From positions 1 to 60,585 of the forward strand of contig JANQNK010000016.1 of assembly GCA_028279595.1 (NCBI GenBank): a DNA stretch of 60,585 bases, in the 5' to 3' direction. The position numbers were made by a program, and so were the translations under genes. Below the pieces are notes generated by a model, which worked only from the letters and a program-made list of their open reading frames with translations, was not told the origin of the DNA and made no database searches. Position 1 is the stretch's first letter. Every line of letters starts with the position of its first letter. Shown piece after piece: positions 17,174 through 25,298 of this stretch. The DNA is from Thermoplasmatota archaeon. Lineage in GTDB: Archaea; Thermoplasmatota; JAKEGO01.

Positions 17174-18145
17174 TCAACGAACCAGGGGTATCGTGCCCAT
17201 CCTCGGGTCCTTCCGATAATCGATTCCTTCAGCGAGGGCTCGGTCCTCGAGGTCGAGCTGAGCCTTCCATAGGTCGATACACCCGCAGGAAATATCGAGT
17301 CGGTGCCTCTGACCGTCGAGCGAGAACCTCCTGATCGCTCCGAGGACGGCGTCGTCGCACTCTCCGCAGTTGTGGGCCCCCCGGGCCTTCCCGCCCCCCG
17401 ACGGGTGCGAGACGACCTTGGCGTCGATCTCCGTACCCAGGGCTTCCACGAGGGACCACAACCACGGCGGCGAGTACCTGCCCTTCTGCCAGAGCCTTTC
17501 GACCTTTGTACGCCTCTGGATGTTCATGGGATTGATCGAGATGACGTCGGACAGTGAAGATGTGGCCTCGATGCTCGCCCTGACGTCCTCGAGAGCCCCT
17601 CGCTCCGTGAGCCCCGGGGGCTTCATGAGGAGGTAGGTCCTGACGGTCGCTCCCCTGTCCCTTGCGGTCGACGCTGCGTGCGTGAAGTCCTCGAACGAGA
17701 AACCCTTGCCTATGCAGTTCTCCCTGAGGTCGTCGTCCGCGGTCTCGAGGCCGATGGCGACCTCGAGTCCGGTCGCGTCCCCGTCGATGTTCTTCACGTA
17801 CTCCGGACGCGACTCGAACACGATCCTTTCCGCGCGGTCCCTGGCCTCGGACAGGATGCGGTCCCTTGCGTCCAATGGAACCTCTGCTGGGTCGAGGAAG
17901 CTCCCCGACGTGTAGACCTTGATGACCCTCTCATCGTCGTAGCCCTCGAGCGCCTTCGTGAACTGGAATATCAGGTCCTCTCCGCTCGTGGTCTCCGACT
18001 CCTCGTTGTACCCGCACATCGAGCAGCCGCCGGTGGAACGGTACCAGGAGCATCCGCTGGTCCTCAGTATAACGACGAAAGCCTTGACACGTTCTCCGTC
18101 GAGCGCGTCGTCCTCGGACCAGGCAGAAACGTATCTCTTGGACAT
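17174..18145 (-). CDS. Archaeosine biosynthesis radical SAM protein RaSEA
   Basis: RaSEA, with ArcS, converts the lysine adduct of preQ0-modified tRNA to archaeosine at position 15. The 323-residue protein shows the atypical cluster motif CSWYRSTGGCSMCGYN, the conserved GSFLDPAEVP, and IGLETADDDLRENCIGKGF. Late cysteines occur in NCGECDDAV and SCGCIDLW. ATG 18145 has AAGGA upstream and overlaps the stop of the metallo-hydrolase gene. Its partner ArcS is encoded at 52.8-54.4 kb. Confidence 0.9.
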   Translation of the reverse strand: MSKRYVSAWSEDDALDGERVKAFVVILRTSGCSWYRSTGGCSMCGYNEESETTSGEDLIFQFTKALEGYDDERVIKVYTSGSFLDPAEVPLDARDRILSEARDRAERIVFESRPEYVKNIDGDATGLEVAIGLETADDDLRENCIGKGFSFEDFTHAASTARDRGATVRTYLLMKPPGLTERGALEDVRASIEATSSLSDVISINPMNIQRRTKVERLWQKGRYSPPWLWSLVEALGTEIDAKVVSHPSGGGKARGAHNCGECDDAVLGAIRRFSLDGQRHRLDISCGCIDLWKAQLDLEDRALAEGIDYRKDPRMGTIPLVR

Positions 18146-18146
18146 C

Positions 18147-18812
18147 TCATTCCTTCTGCTCGAGTATGACGACCTCGGAGGTGTCACCGACGATGTTCCC
18201 GAACATCTCGATGTCGGCCCTTGTCTCCTGAAGCGTACCGTAGTGCATGGGAACGACCTTGGCCGGCTTGATCCGTTTTACAGCTTCGGCAGCCTCGGCC
18301 GAGTCCATGGTGTAGGTCCCCCCCGCCGGGAGCAGCGCCACATCGATGCCCATGTCCCCAAGTGCGTCCATCTCGTCGATGACGTCCGTGTCCCCGGAGT
18401 GATAGATCGTGACATCCCCTATGGCGAGCACGACCCCGATGCCCTCGCCCTTCGGGTGGAAGGGCTGCCCCGGCTCCCTGAACTTGTTGACGTTGTAAGC
18501 GTGAACCGCCCGGACCGAGATGACGCCGAGGTCGACGACGTCGCCGGGTGCCATGGCCTGAACGTTTCCTGTCACGTTTGCCGCGGCCTTCTGCGTCGTG
18601 ACGACTGTCGTGTCAGGCCCCCTGATCCTGTCGATGTTCTCCACATGACAGTGATCGAAATGATCGTGCGTCGCGATGACGAAGTCCGCCCGGGGCGCAC
18701 CATCGTCGAGGACGAAGGGGTCTATGTAGATCGTCGTTCCGCCCGCCACGATGCGGAAGCTCGCATGTCCGAGCCACTCGATCGTGCATCCGTCAATACT
18801 GAGTGATTCCAT
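18147..18812 (-). CDS. Metal-dependent hydrolase, UPF0173/metallo-beta-lactamase fold
   Basis: The 221-residue product matches the UPF0173 hydrolase family. It has WLGHASFRI near the start, TIYIDPFVLDDG, the metal motif THDHFDHCH, a GDTDVIDEM aspartate motif and a late VPMHYGT histidine. All metal ligands expected for the fold seem present. The substrate is not known for this family. ATG 18812 lies 23 bases after the 3' end of tRNA-Ser on the same strand, so the mRNA may be made by reading through the tRNA. It overlaps the RaSEA start. Confidence 0.88.
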   Translation of the reverse strand: MESLSIDGCTIEWLGHASFRIVAGGTTIYIDPFVLDDGAPRADFVIATHDHFDHCHVENIDRIRGPDTTVVTTQKAAANVTGNVQAMAPGDVVDLGVISVRAVHAYNVNKFREPGQPFHPKGEGIGVVLAIGDVTIYHSGDTDVIDEMDALGDMGIDVALLPAGGTYTMDSAEAAEAVKRIKPAKVVPMHYGTLQETRADIEMFGNIVGDTSEVVILEQKE

Positions 18813-18835
18813 GTGACCAACCTTCTCGAGATCGA

Positions 18836-18921
18836 CGCAGAGGGAGGGATTTGAACCCCCGTGGTGCTGGGCACCACCGGCTCTCAAGGCCGGCGCCTTG
18901 GCCGGGCTAGGCTACCTCTGC
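18836..18921 (-). tRNA. tRNA-Ser (anticodon TGA)
   Basis: The 86-nt minus-strand gene folds as a class II tRNA. The acceptor stem is GCAGAGG paired with CCTCTGC and discriminator G. The anticodon loop CTTGAGA is flanked by CCGGC/GCCGG, giving anticodon TGA. The long variable arm is TGGTGCCCAGCACCA, and the T arm contains GGTTCAAATCC. CCA is not encoded and no intron is seen. The serine assignment agrees with the long variable arm and the G discriminator. Confidence 0.95.
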
Positions 18922-18943
18922 CCACCGGCTGAACCGTCCCTGG

Positions 18944-18954
18944 CGATAAAAATC
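18944..18954 (-). promoter_or_regulatory. TATA box for tRNA-Ser
   Basis: Minus-strand GATTTTTATCG is centred about 28 bases upstream of the mature tRNA 5' end, so the primary transcript would start almost at the tRNA. Confidence 0.55.
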
Positions 18955-19222
18955 TTTTGGAGTCCATTGGACGGAAAACACGGTCTGATGAGTTGACCAA
19001 TGGTAGAAGAAGCTGCAGATGCCTTCGCAGATGGGTGTCACCCCCATATCCCCCCGGAGGCGACACCGATACGTCAGTGAGGACAAGTCCTCGAGGCATC
19101 GTCCCATGTCTCAGACAACAGTGCCCAAGCCTCATGTGTTGGTCCTTACATAAGTTTTTTGATTGACACTTGCTAGCATGGAGCGGCGACTAACTCCTGG
19201 TCAGAGAGCTGCAATCCCTGTA
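18955..19222. other. Intergenic stretch without a convincing gene
   Basis: No open frame here looks like a protein. The minus strand has an ACTTATGTAAGG TATA-like element near 19149-19160, followed by several short inverted repeats (for example GAGGACTTGTCCTC at 19079-19092), so an unannotated small RNA is possible. I cannot assign it to a known RNA family. Confidence 0.35.
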
Positions 19223-19315
19223 TCAAACTGAGCCGATCATAATGGCGATCCCGAGGGTCATCAGGACCACTGACACTGCGAATGCGGCGACCTGCATCAT
19301 TCTCATGCTACTCAT
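19223..19315 (-). CDS. Possible small single-pass membrane protein (30 aa)
   Basis: A minus-strand frame from ATG 19315 to TGA 19223 encodes a short peptide. It has a methionine- and arginine-containing start (MSSMRMMQ) and one continuous hydrophobic helix (AAFAVSVVLMTLGIAIMIG), then SV. A TATA element at 19350-19359 would start transcription about 13 bases before the ATG, and AAGATGGG lies just upstream as a weak ribosome binding site. Peptides like this can be regulatory membrane proteins, but I recognise no family. Confidence 0.4.
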   Translation of the reverse strand: MSSMRMMQVAAFAVSVVLMTLGIAIMIGSV

Positions 19316-19349
19316 CCCATCTTGGCTAGCATCTCGAATGGAAGTCAGG

Positions 19350-19359
19350 CTTTATAAGG
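19350..19359 (-). promoter_or_regulatory. TATA element before the 30-aa membrane peptide
   Basis: CCTTATAAAG reads on the minus strand. It is nearly palindromic, so it could also act towards cysS on the plus strand. Confidence 0.4.
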
Positions 19360-19390
19360 TTAACTTCCGGTGGAAAATCAGGTCGAATCC

Positions 19391-19398
19391 TTTATATC
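19391..19398 (+). promoter_or_regulatory. TATA box of cysS, predicts leaderless mRNA
   Basis: TTTATATC is centred about 25 bases before ATG 19419, so transcription should begin at or next to the start codon. No ribosome binding site is seen. Confidence 0.6.
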
Positions 19399-19418
19399 CC
19401 ATCCTCCAATCCGGAACC

Positions 19419-20834
19419 ATGACGCGGCTGTACAACACACAGACGAGAGAGAAGGAGACGTTCGAACCCCATGGTGGCGAGGTCAAGTTCTACGTCTGTG
19501 GTCCCACGGTCTACAACTACATCCACATCGGAAACGGTCGGACATTCGTGATATTCGACATCTTTAGGCGCTATTTCGAGTGGCTCGGCCTTACTGTCAA
19601 GTATGTTCAGAACGTCACAGACATAGACGACAGGATCATCAAGCAGTCCATCGAGGAGGGTAAGCCCTTCGCCGAGGTCGCCGAGGTCTACGCCAGGGAA
19701 TACTTCGCCGACATGAAGGCTCTCGGCGTCCACAGGCCCACCGTCGAACCCCGCCCGTCCGAACACATTGAGGAGATAATCGAGTCCGTGCAGGCGTTGA
19801 TCGACAAGGGGCACGCCTACGAGGCAGGCGGAGACGTCTACTTCTCCGTCGCGAGCTCGGACGACTACGGAAAGCTGTCCGGCCATTCCATCGAGGACCT
19901 TCAGGCAGGAGCGAGGATAAAGCCCGGCGAACTGAAGCGCGAGCCGATGGACTTCGCACTCTGGAAGGCGTCCAAGGAGGGCGAGCCATGGTGGGACAGT
20001 CCGTGGGGTCACGGACGGCCCGGATGGCACATCGAATGTTCCGTCATGTCCCTCAAGTACCTCGGCCCGACGATCGACATCCACGCCGGGGGGAACGACC
20101 TCGTCTTCCCCCACCACGAGAACGAGATCCAGCAGGCAGAGAAGGTGACCGGCAACCCCTTCGTCCGCTTCTGGCTCCACAACGGATTCCTGACAATGGA
20201 CAAGGAGAAGATGTCCAAGTCCCTTGGGAACGTGACCACTGTAAAGGACCTTCTCGACCGCTATCACCCGATGGTCCTCAGGTTCTACCTCATGAACACC
20301 CACTACCGGAAACCGCTCGGCTTCAGTGAGGATGCCCTCGACGAGGCCGTCGAGGCGTATCTCAGGATATTCAACACGTATCATCAGGCCGTCAGAGCCG
20401 TCGAGTTGATCGATGCTGGCAAGTGGCCGTTCGATGGTGACACCGACATGAACGAAGCTATCGAGACAATGCGAGCGTCGTTCAAGGAGGCCATGGACGA
20501 CGACTTCAACACCAGGGAGGCGGTCGCCGCCGTCTTCGAGTTCACCCGTGAACTCAACGCTAGCATGGAGTCACTCTCCCGGGAGGCTCTCAAGGCAACG
20601 ATCGCGGCCTACGACGATCTCGACAGCGTCCTTGGGATCGTCGCCGAGATACCGTACGATACGGAGATGGTATCCACCAAGGCCTCGGAGCGCGAGGAAG
20701 CCCGGGCCAACAAGGATTGGGCAATGGCCGATTCGATACGCGACGAGATGGACGCAAAAGGCATCTCCCTGCAGGACGCCCAGGGCTACACCAGGATCGA
20801 ATACACCGAACTCCCGGCGGTGGCGTCGAGATGA
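19419..20834 (+). CDS. cysS: Cysteinyl-tRNA synthetase
   Basis: This 471-residue class I synthetase charges tRNA-Cys. Signature motifs are visible: zinc-site cysteine and HIGH region in YVCGPTVYNYIHIGNGRT, VQNVTDIDDRI, the zinc ligands in WHIECSVM and FPHHENEIQQAE, and KMSKSLGN. The C-terminal helical domain is present. ATG 19419 begins the conserved N-terminus (TRLYNTQTREKE); a longer frame upstream is not synthetase-like. The stop overlaps the next start (ATGA). Its presence shows direct cysteine charging is available. Confidence 0.97.
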   Translation: MTRLYNTQTREKETFEPHGGEVKFYVCGPTVYNYIHIGNGRTFVIFDIFRRYFEWLGLTVKYVQNVTDIDDRIIKQSIEEGKPFAEVAEVYAREYFADMKALGVHRPTVEPRPSEHIEEIIESVQALIDKGHAYEAGGDVYFSVASSDDYGKLSGHSIEDLQAGARIKPGELKREPMDFALWKASKEGEPWWDSPWGHGRPGWHIECSVMSLKYLGPTIDIHAGGNDLVFPHHENEIQQAEKVTGNPFVRFWLHNGFLTMDKEKMSKSLGNVTTVKDLLDRYHPMVLRFYLMNTHYRKPLGFSEDALDEAVEAYLRIFNTYHQAVRAVELIDAGKWPFDGDTDMNEAIETMRASFKEAMDDDFNTREAVAAVFEFTRELNASMESLSREALKATIAAYDDLDSVLGIVAEIPYDTEMVSTKASEREEARANKDWAMADSIRDEMDAKGISLQDAQGYTRIEYTELPAVASR

Positions 20835-21565
20835 AGGTCAAGGCCATTGCCGTCGACGTCGACGGCACGCTCACCGACAAGAGCCGGCGCATCTGTACCA
20901 GCGCCATCGACGCGATCCGCGATGCCGAAGCGGCAGGTGTACCGGTGATGATAGCGAGCGGGAACGTCCTCCCGATATCATGGTCCCTTGCACGATTCGT
21001 CGGAGCGACCGGTCCCGTCGTCGCGGAGAACGGATGTCTCGTCCACTTCAAGGGCGTAGACCACAACGTCGCCGAGGGTGCTCCCGCGAAACATGCGTTC
21101 GAGGTCCTGAGCGAGCGTTGGAACATCAAACCGATCTTCACCGATCAATGGCGGAAGAACGAGGTGGTCTTCGAGAACACACCGTATCTCGAAGAGATCG
21201 TCGAGGCTCTAGATACCGACCCCGAACTGTCAAAGCTCGGAGTCCGCATCTGGGATTCCAGGTTCGGCGTCCACATAGTCCAGGAAGGCATCGACAAGGG
21301 GACAGGAGTCCGGCTCGGCGTCGAGTTGCTCGGATTGACCATGGACGACCTCATGGCGGTAGGAGACGCAGGCAACGACCTCACGATGATAAGGGACGCC
21401 GGCATCGGAGTCGCCGTCCAGAACGCCCGCCCCGAGATCAAGGAGGTCGCCGACCACGTGACCAAGCTCCAGTTCGGCGACGGTTTCGCGGAGGCGGTCA
21501 GGACATTCATCGCCGACTTCGAGTACGTCGAGGAGAGGGCGCCGTTCGGAAATGCATTGGATTGA
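20831..21565 (+). CDS. HAD phosphatase, archaeal phosphoglycolate phosphatase type
   Basis: The 244-residue protein has HAD motif I AVDVDGTLTDKSRR, motif II region IASGN, and motifs III/IV with KGTGVRLG and AVGDAGNDLTMIRDAG. A C2-type cap lies between them. It fits the archaeal phosphoglycolate phosphatase group (Thermoplasma TA0175 type) in the COG0561 family, which removes 2-phosphoglycolate. Other sugar phosphates are possible substrates. It overlaps cysS by four bases (ATGA). Confidence 0.85.
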   Translation: MKVKAIAVDVDGTLTDKSRRICTSAIDAIRDAEAAGVPVMIASGNVLPISWSLARFVGATGPVVAENGCLVHFKGVDHNVAEGAPAKHAFEVLSERWNIKPIFTDQWRKNEVVFENTPYLEEIVEALDTDPELSKLGVRIWDSRFGVHIVQEGIDKGTGVRLGVELLGLTMDDLMAVGDAGNDLTMIRDAGIGVAVQNARPEIKEVADHVTKLQFGDGFAEAVRTFIADFEYVEERAPFGNALD

Positions 21566-21582
21566 TCCCGACAGACCGTACG

Positions 21583-21618
21583 ACTCGCTCGCCGGGGACT
21601 CTGTCTCCCGGCAACGCG
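21583..21618 (+). repeat. Intergenic hairpin repeat, copy 2
   Basis: The 5' box is ACTCGCTC. The stem GCCGG (21591-21595) pairs with CCGGC (21608-21612) around a 12-nt loop GGACTCTGTCTC, followed by AACGCG. The loop is almost identical to the copies near 41.8 kb. It lies between two plus-strand genes. Confidence 0.8.
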
Positions 21619-21693
21619 CTTCAGGAATAGTGCCTAGAGACCCTGTCAAATCAGGACCAATGATTATATGAATCAAGAATCATCTTCTTTCCC

Positions 21694-22125
21694 ATGGACC
21701 TCGAGGACATCAAGGACAACTGGTTGAAGTACCTGCTCATAACCATAGTCATCATCATCCTCATCGTCGGCTTGATCATAGCGACGCTTCAGGAGCCGAA
21801 GGTGAAGTCTACGGTCATAGAATACAAGGGTGCCGGCCCCGGATACATCGACGTCAAGTTGACCATGAAGGTCGAGAACCCCAACATCATCGGCGGGATA
21901 CTCCGCGACCTCCAGGCCGACGTCTACAAGGGCAACTCCTACGTCGGTCCGGCATCTGCCGACGGCGATTACGACGTAGCGGCCATGGACACCAACACGG
22001 TCATCGTCACACTCCGCGTCTACAACCCGCAGAACACGGTCGCCCCCGGAAATTGGGGCGCCGTCGGGACCGCATCGATCGAGATATGGGGACAGACGTT
22101 CGACATAAACTTCGACACAAGGTGA
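21694..22125 (+). CDS. Membrane-anchored LEA14/WHy-like protein
   Basis: The 143-residue protein has a single N-terminal transmembrane segment (YLLITIVIIILIVGLIIATL). An outside domain follows with the LEA14-like pattern: IDVKLTMKVENPNIIGGIL, a strand-turn with GDYDV, and NTVIVTLRVYNPQN. LEA14 domains are found in stress and desiccation proteins, but a precise role in archaea is unclear. It is followed closely by another membrane gene. Confidence 0.7.
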   Translation: MDLEDIKDNWLKYLLITIVIIILIVGLIIATLQEPKVKSTVIEYKGAGPGYIDVKLTMKVENPNIIGGILRDLQADVYKGNSYVGPASADGDYDVAAMDTNTVIVTLRVYNPQNTVAPGNWGAVGTASIEIWGQTFDINFDTR

Positions 22126-22231
22126 TAACCTGGTCAAGGGACCGTCCAGGAAGAAGAGGGTACACGGCGTATTCAGCCTGCTGACTCCACGTCAGATATG
22201 GATACCATTCTTTTTCATCCTATCAATTACG

Positions 22232-22819
22232 TTGATCGGTATACATCTCGCCCTTTCCGGTCACAGAATGTATGGATGGTTCATGCTGCTCACTCCAATT
22301 GGATTCATCCTCCCCTTCCTCTTCTACCCTATCCATTGTTGGGTCTTCAGCGTGAACAAGAGAAGTAGTACGTTCGACAAAGTGGGTCTATGGATATGGG
22401 AAATCATCGTCATCTCCTCGATTGTTATGTTTATGCTCCTGTTTGGTTTTTCAGATCCGGGTCCGGATGGAGAGATGACGCCTGAGACCCACATCGACGT
22501 GATATGGAACGAGCAAAATCAAAGGTACCATCTGGATGTGCGTCTCTCCCCGAACGTGTCCTACGAAAAGATAACCTTGTACATATTGACCCCCTCATTC
22601 ATTTCTATATACGACGACCCGATGGAGAACGGTCTAGGAAATGAAAATATGACCTACGTGGTCCTCGATAACGACAACAACGGGATGCTTTCGATAGGTG
22701 ATCGCCTTCAGATCTACCAAAATTCGACAATAGGTGATATTGAAGAGGATTTCATGGTTCGCTTGATCTACGAACCGACCGGCGATTACATTGCACATGT
22801 GAGGCTCGTCAAGGGTTGA
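22232..22819 (+). CDS. Hypothetical membrane protein, start uncertain (possibly 22130)
   Basis: The protein has two or three hydrophobic segments (starting MLLTPIGFILPFLFYP and WEIIVISSIVMFMLL), then an extracytoplasmic domain of about 110 residues with a DNDNNGMLSIGD calcium-binding-like loop. The conventional start is TTG 22232. The frame stays open upstream and adds a basic N-terminus and another hydrophobic segment. At 22130 a CTG codon sits 3 bases after GGTGAT, the spacing used elsewhere in the window, so a rare CTG start is possible. GC is lower than in neighbours. No family recognised. Confidence 0.55.
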   Translation: MIGIHLALSGHRMYGWFMLLTPIGFILPFLFYPIHCWVFSVNKRSSTFDKVGLWIWEIIVISSIVMFMLLFGFSDPGPDGEMTPETHIDVIWNEQNQRYHLDVRLSPNVSYEKITLYILTPSFISIYDDPMENGLGNENMTYVVLDNDNNGMLSIGDRLQIYQNSTIGDIEEDFMVRLIYEPTGDYIAHVRLVKG

Positions 22820-22880
22820 GCATCACTTTCGCCCTCCCAAGGAAAATGGTTAAGAGCCCGAGCCCCATCGGGGTAATCCC

Positions 22881-24992
22881 ATGGGGGTGAAGTACGAGGT
22901 CCTATTGAGGAAGTGGAACGACTTCTTCAGGACGAGGGGGTATACGACTCGTATTGCTGACATCACTGACAGTTACCCCGAGGTCCAGTCGCTGGAGGTC
23001 TCCTATCCCGAGATATCCATCTACGACGAGGAGCTCGCGATGGAACTACTGGAACAGCCGCTCCGTACCATCCCCGCTGGGGAGCAGGCTCTCTTGACCT
23101 TTGCGCCGCAGGACGCCATCGACCACTTCAAGGAGATCGGGGTGAAGCTCGAGATCGGACTGCGGATAAAGGAACTTCCGCCATTGTTGTCTCGGGTCGA
23201 GGTCCGCAATCTGCGGCTTCATCATCTCAACCGTTTCATAGCGATAAAAGGTCTCGTCAAGAACGTGGTCCAGGTCAAGCCGAGGCTCTACATCGGCGCC
23301 TTCAAGTGCCTGCGGTGCGGGCACGAGACCTTCGAGGAACAGGGGCGGATGGAATACCGGGAGCCGAGCCAGTGCGGCTCTTGCGGCAAGACAGCGGGAA
23401 CGACCAAGTTCCGTCTGATCCCGGAGGACTCGACCTTCATCGATACCCAGAGGGTCGAGATACAGGAATCCCCCGAGGAACTTCGAGGTGGAGAGCAGCC
23501 GCAGCGTCTTACCGGATATCTCGAGAAGGAGATAACGGGGCAGATCTTCCCGGGCAACAAGGTGATCCTCAACGGGACGATGATGGCGACACCTCCAAGG
23601 AACCAGCGTGCCCATCCGACGACATTCAACATATACCTCGAGGTCAACAGCGTCGAGCTCGAGGAGAAGGACTTCGAGGACGTCGAGATCACGGAGGAGG
23701 AGGAGGCCCAGATCAGGCAGCTGAGCCAGGACAAGGAACTGGACGAGAAGATGATCCATTCCATCGCTCCGACCATCTACGGACTCGAGGACGAGAAGGA
23801 GGTACTCGTCCTTCAGCTCTTCGGAGGCGTGCCGAAGGTCGCTCCCGACAGCACGCGCATCCGCGGAGACCTTCACGTGCTCCTCGTCGGGGACCCCGGA
23901 ACCGCCAAGTCACAGATCCTTCTCTACCAATCGCGCCTGTCGCCCCGCGGTGTCTACGCATCGGGACAGGCGGCCACGAAAGCCGGACTCACTGCTGCCG
24001 CAGTGCCCGACGAACAGGGCGACGGAAGATGGAAGCTCGAGGCCGGCGCGCTCGTCCTCGCAGACAAGGGGATGGCATGCATCGACGAGATCGACAAGAT
24101 GGGCTCGGAGGACAGGTCCAGCATGCACGAGGCCATGGCCCAGCAGACCATCAGCGTCGCCAAGGCCGGGATAACCGCGAGCCTGCAGGCACGCGCATCA
24201 ATTCTCGCGGCCGCCAATCCGAAACACGGCAGGTTCGACCAGTTCAAGACTATGGTCGAGCAGATCGACCTTCCGGTCCCTCTCATCACACGTTTCGATG
24301 TCATCTTCCCGCTGCAGGACAAGCCCGACCCGGAGAAGGACGCCGCCCTGGCGCGGCACATCCTCAAGGCGACGAGGATAGCCGAGATCATTGCTCAACA
24401 GGAGCATGCGGGGAACGTTGACGAGATCGCCGGATACGGGGACATACAGCCCCCCATCGACAACGAGTTCATGAGGAAGTACGTCTCATACGCGAGGAAG
24501 AACGTCTTCCCGACCCTTACGGACGATGCCCTCGACCGCTTCGAGGCCTTCTTCGTCGAGATGCGGAGCCAGTACTCGGCAGGAGATTCGGTCGCGATCA
24601 CGGCTCGACAGCTCGAATCCCTGGTTCGAATCGCGGAGGCATCGGCACGTGTTCGTCTGGCCAACACTGTCGAGCTCTCGGACGCAGAGCGGGCGATCAG
24701 GATCCTCAAGAATTATCTCAAGCGTGTCGCGACCTCCGAGGACGGCACGATCGACATCGACATCGTCTCGACGGGAATACCGCGGTCGCGTGTCGCCAAG
24801 CAGAGCAAGATATACTCGATAATTCAGGACGCCGGTCCCGACGGGATCACCTGGGATGATCTGGTCATCGCCGCAAGCGATCAGGACATAGACAAGATCG
24901 AGCTCGAGATGCTCCTCAACAACATCAGGGAGGAGGGCAACGTCTACGAGCCCCAGAGGGGCGTCTACAGGACAACGCGGGGAGGCATCTGA
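22881..24992 (+). CDS. mcm: Replicative DNA helicase MCM
   Basis: The 703-residue protein is the archaeal minichromosome maintenance helicase, which unwinds DNA at the fork as a hexamer. The N-terminal domain carries a zinc site (CLRCGH and CGSCGK). The AAA+ core has Walker A in VGDPGTAKSQ, Walker B in CIDEIDKM, sensor 1 in LAAANPKHGRF and the arginine finger region in PLITRFDVIF. A C-terminal winged helix ends the protein. No intein interrupts the AAA+ motifs, although archaeal mcm genes often hold one. DUF424 follows one base after the stop. Confidence 0.97.
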   Translation: MGVKYEVLLRKWNDFFRTRGYTTRIADITDSYPEVQSLEVSYPEISIYDEELAMELLEQPLRTIPAGEQALLTFAPQDAIDHFKEIGVKLEIGLRIKELPPLLSRVEVRNLRLHHLNRFIAIKGLVKNVVQVKPRLYIGAFKCLRCGHETFEEQGRMEYREPSQCGSCGKTAGTTKFRLIPEDSTFIDTQRVEIQESPEELRGGEQPQRLTGYLEKEITGQIFPGNKVILNGTMMATPPRNQRAHPTTFNIYLEVNSVELEEKDFEDVEITEEEEAQIRQLSQDKELDEKMIHSIAPTIYGLEDEKEVLVLQLFGGVPKVAPDSTRIRGDLHVLLVGDPGTAKSQILLYQSRLSPRGVYASGQAATKAGLTAAAVPDEQGDGRWKLEAGALVLADKGMACIDEIDKMGSEDRSSMHEAMAQQTISVAKAGITASLQARASILAAANPKHGRFDQFKTMVEQIDLPVPLITRFDVIFPLQDKPDPEKDAALARHILKATRIAEIIAQQEHAGNVDEIAGYGDIQPPIDNEFMRKYVSYARKNVFPTLTDDALDRFEAFFVEMRSQYSAGDSVAITARQLESLVRIAEASARVRLANTVELSDAERAIRILKNYLKRVATSEDGTIDIDIVSTGIPRSRVAKQSKIYSIIQDAGPDGITWDDLVIAASDQDIDKIELEMLLNNIREEGNVYEPQRGVYRTTRGGI

Positions 24993-24993
24993 G

Positions 24994-25284
24994 ATGCTAC
25001 GTGTCAAGGTGTACAACGTTCAGATGGAGACGGTGGTTGCGGTCTGTGACGACGAGCTCTACGGAAGGACCCTCAGGGAGGGCAAGATGAAGCTCGACGT
25101 CAACGAGTTCTACGACGGCGACAGGGTCGAGGAGGATAATCTTCCGAAGTTCCTGGAGTGCGCCACCAACCTCAACCTCGTCGGAGAGCGCTGTGTCGAC
25201 ATCGCCGTCGAGTGCGGATGCGTCGACAGGAGCGGGGTCATCTCGATCGACGGCACACCTCACGCTATGGTGTTCTATATCTGA
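24994..25284 (+). CDS. DUF424 family protein
   Basis: This 96-residue archaeal protein matches DUF424. It has VAVCDDELYGRTLREGK near residue 15, FYDGDRV, ATNLNLVGERCVDIAVE and the ending DGTPHAMVFYI. Function is unknown. In archaea it is found near translation and replication genes, and here it is directly coupled to mcm. It converges with the geranylgeranyl reductase gene, 14 bases away. Confidence 0.88.
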   Translation: MLRVKVYNVQMETVVAVCDDELYGRTLREGKMKLDVNEFYDGDRVEEDNLPKFLECATNLNLVGERCVDIAVECGCVDRSGVISIDGTPHAMVFYI

Positions 25285-25298
25285 GCCTTGGATCGGAA

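Noticed and set aside
19242..19418. N-terminal extension of cysS
   Set aside because: The added residues are not synthetase-like and span the TATA box and the minus-strand peptide.
21583..21618. Simple terminator as an explanation for the hairpin repeat
   Set aside because: No T tract follows any copy, one lies between divergent genes, and the flanking boxes are conserved.
23306..24421. 371-residue frame inside mcm
   Set aside because: Shadow; mcm has every helicase motif.
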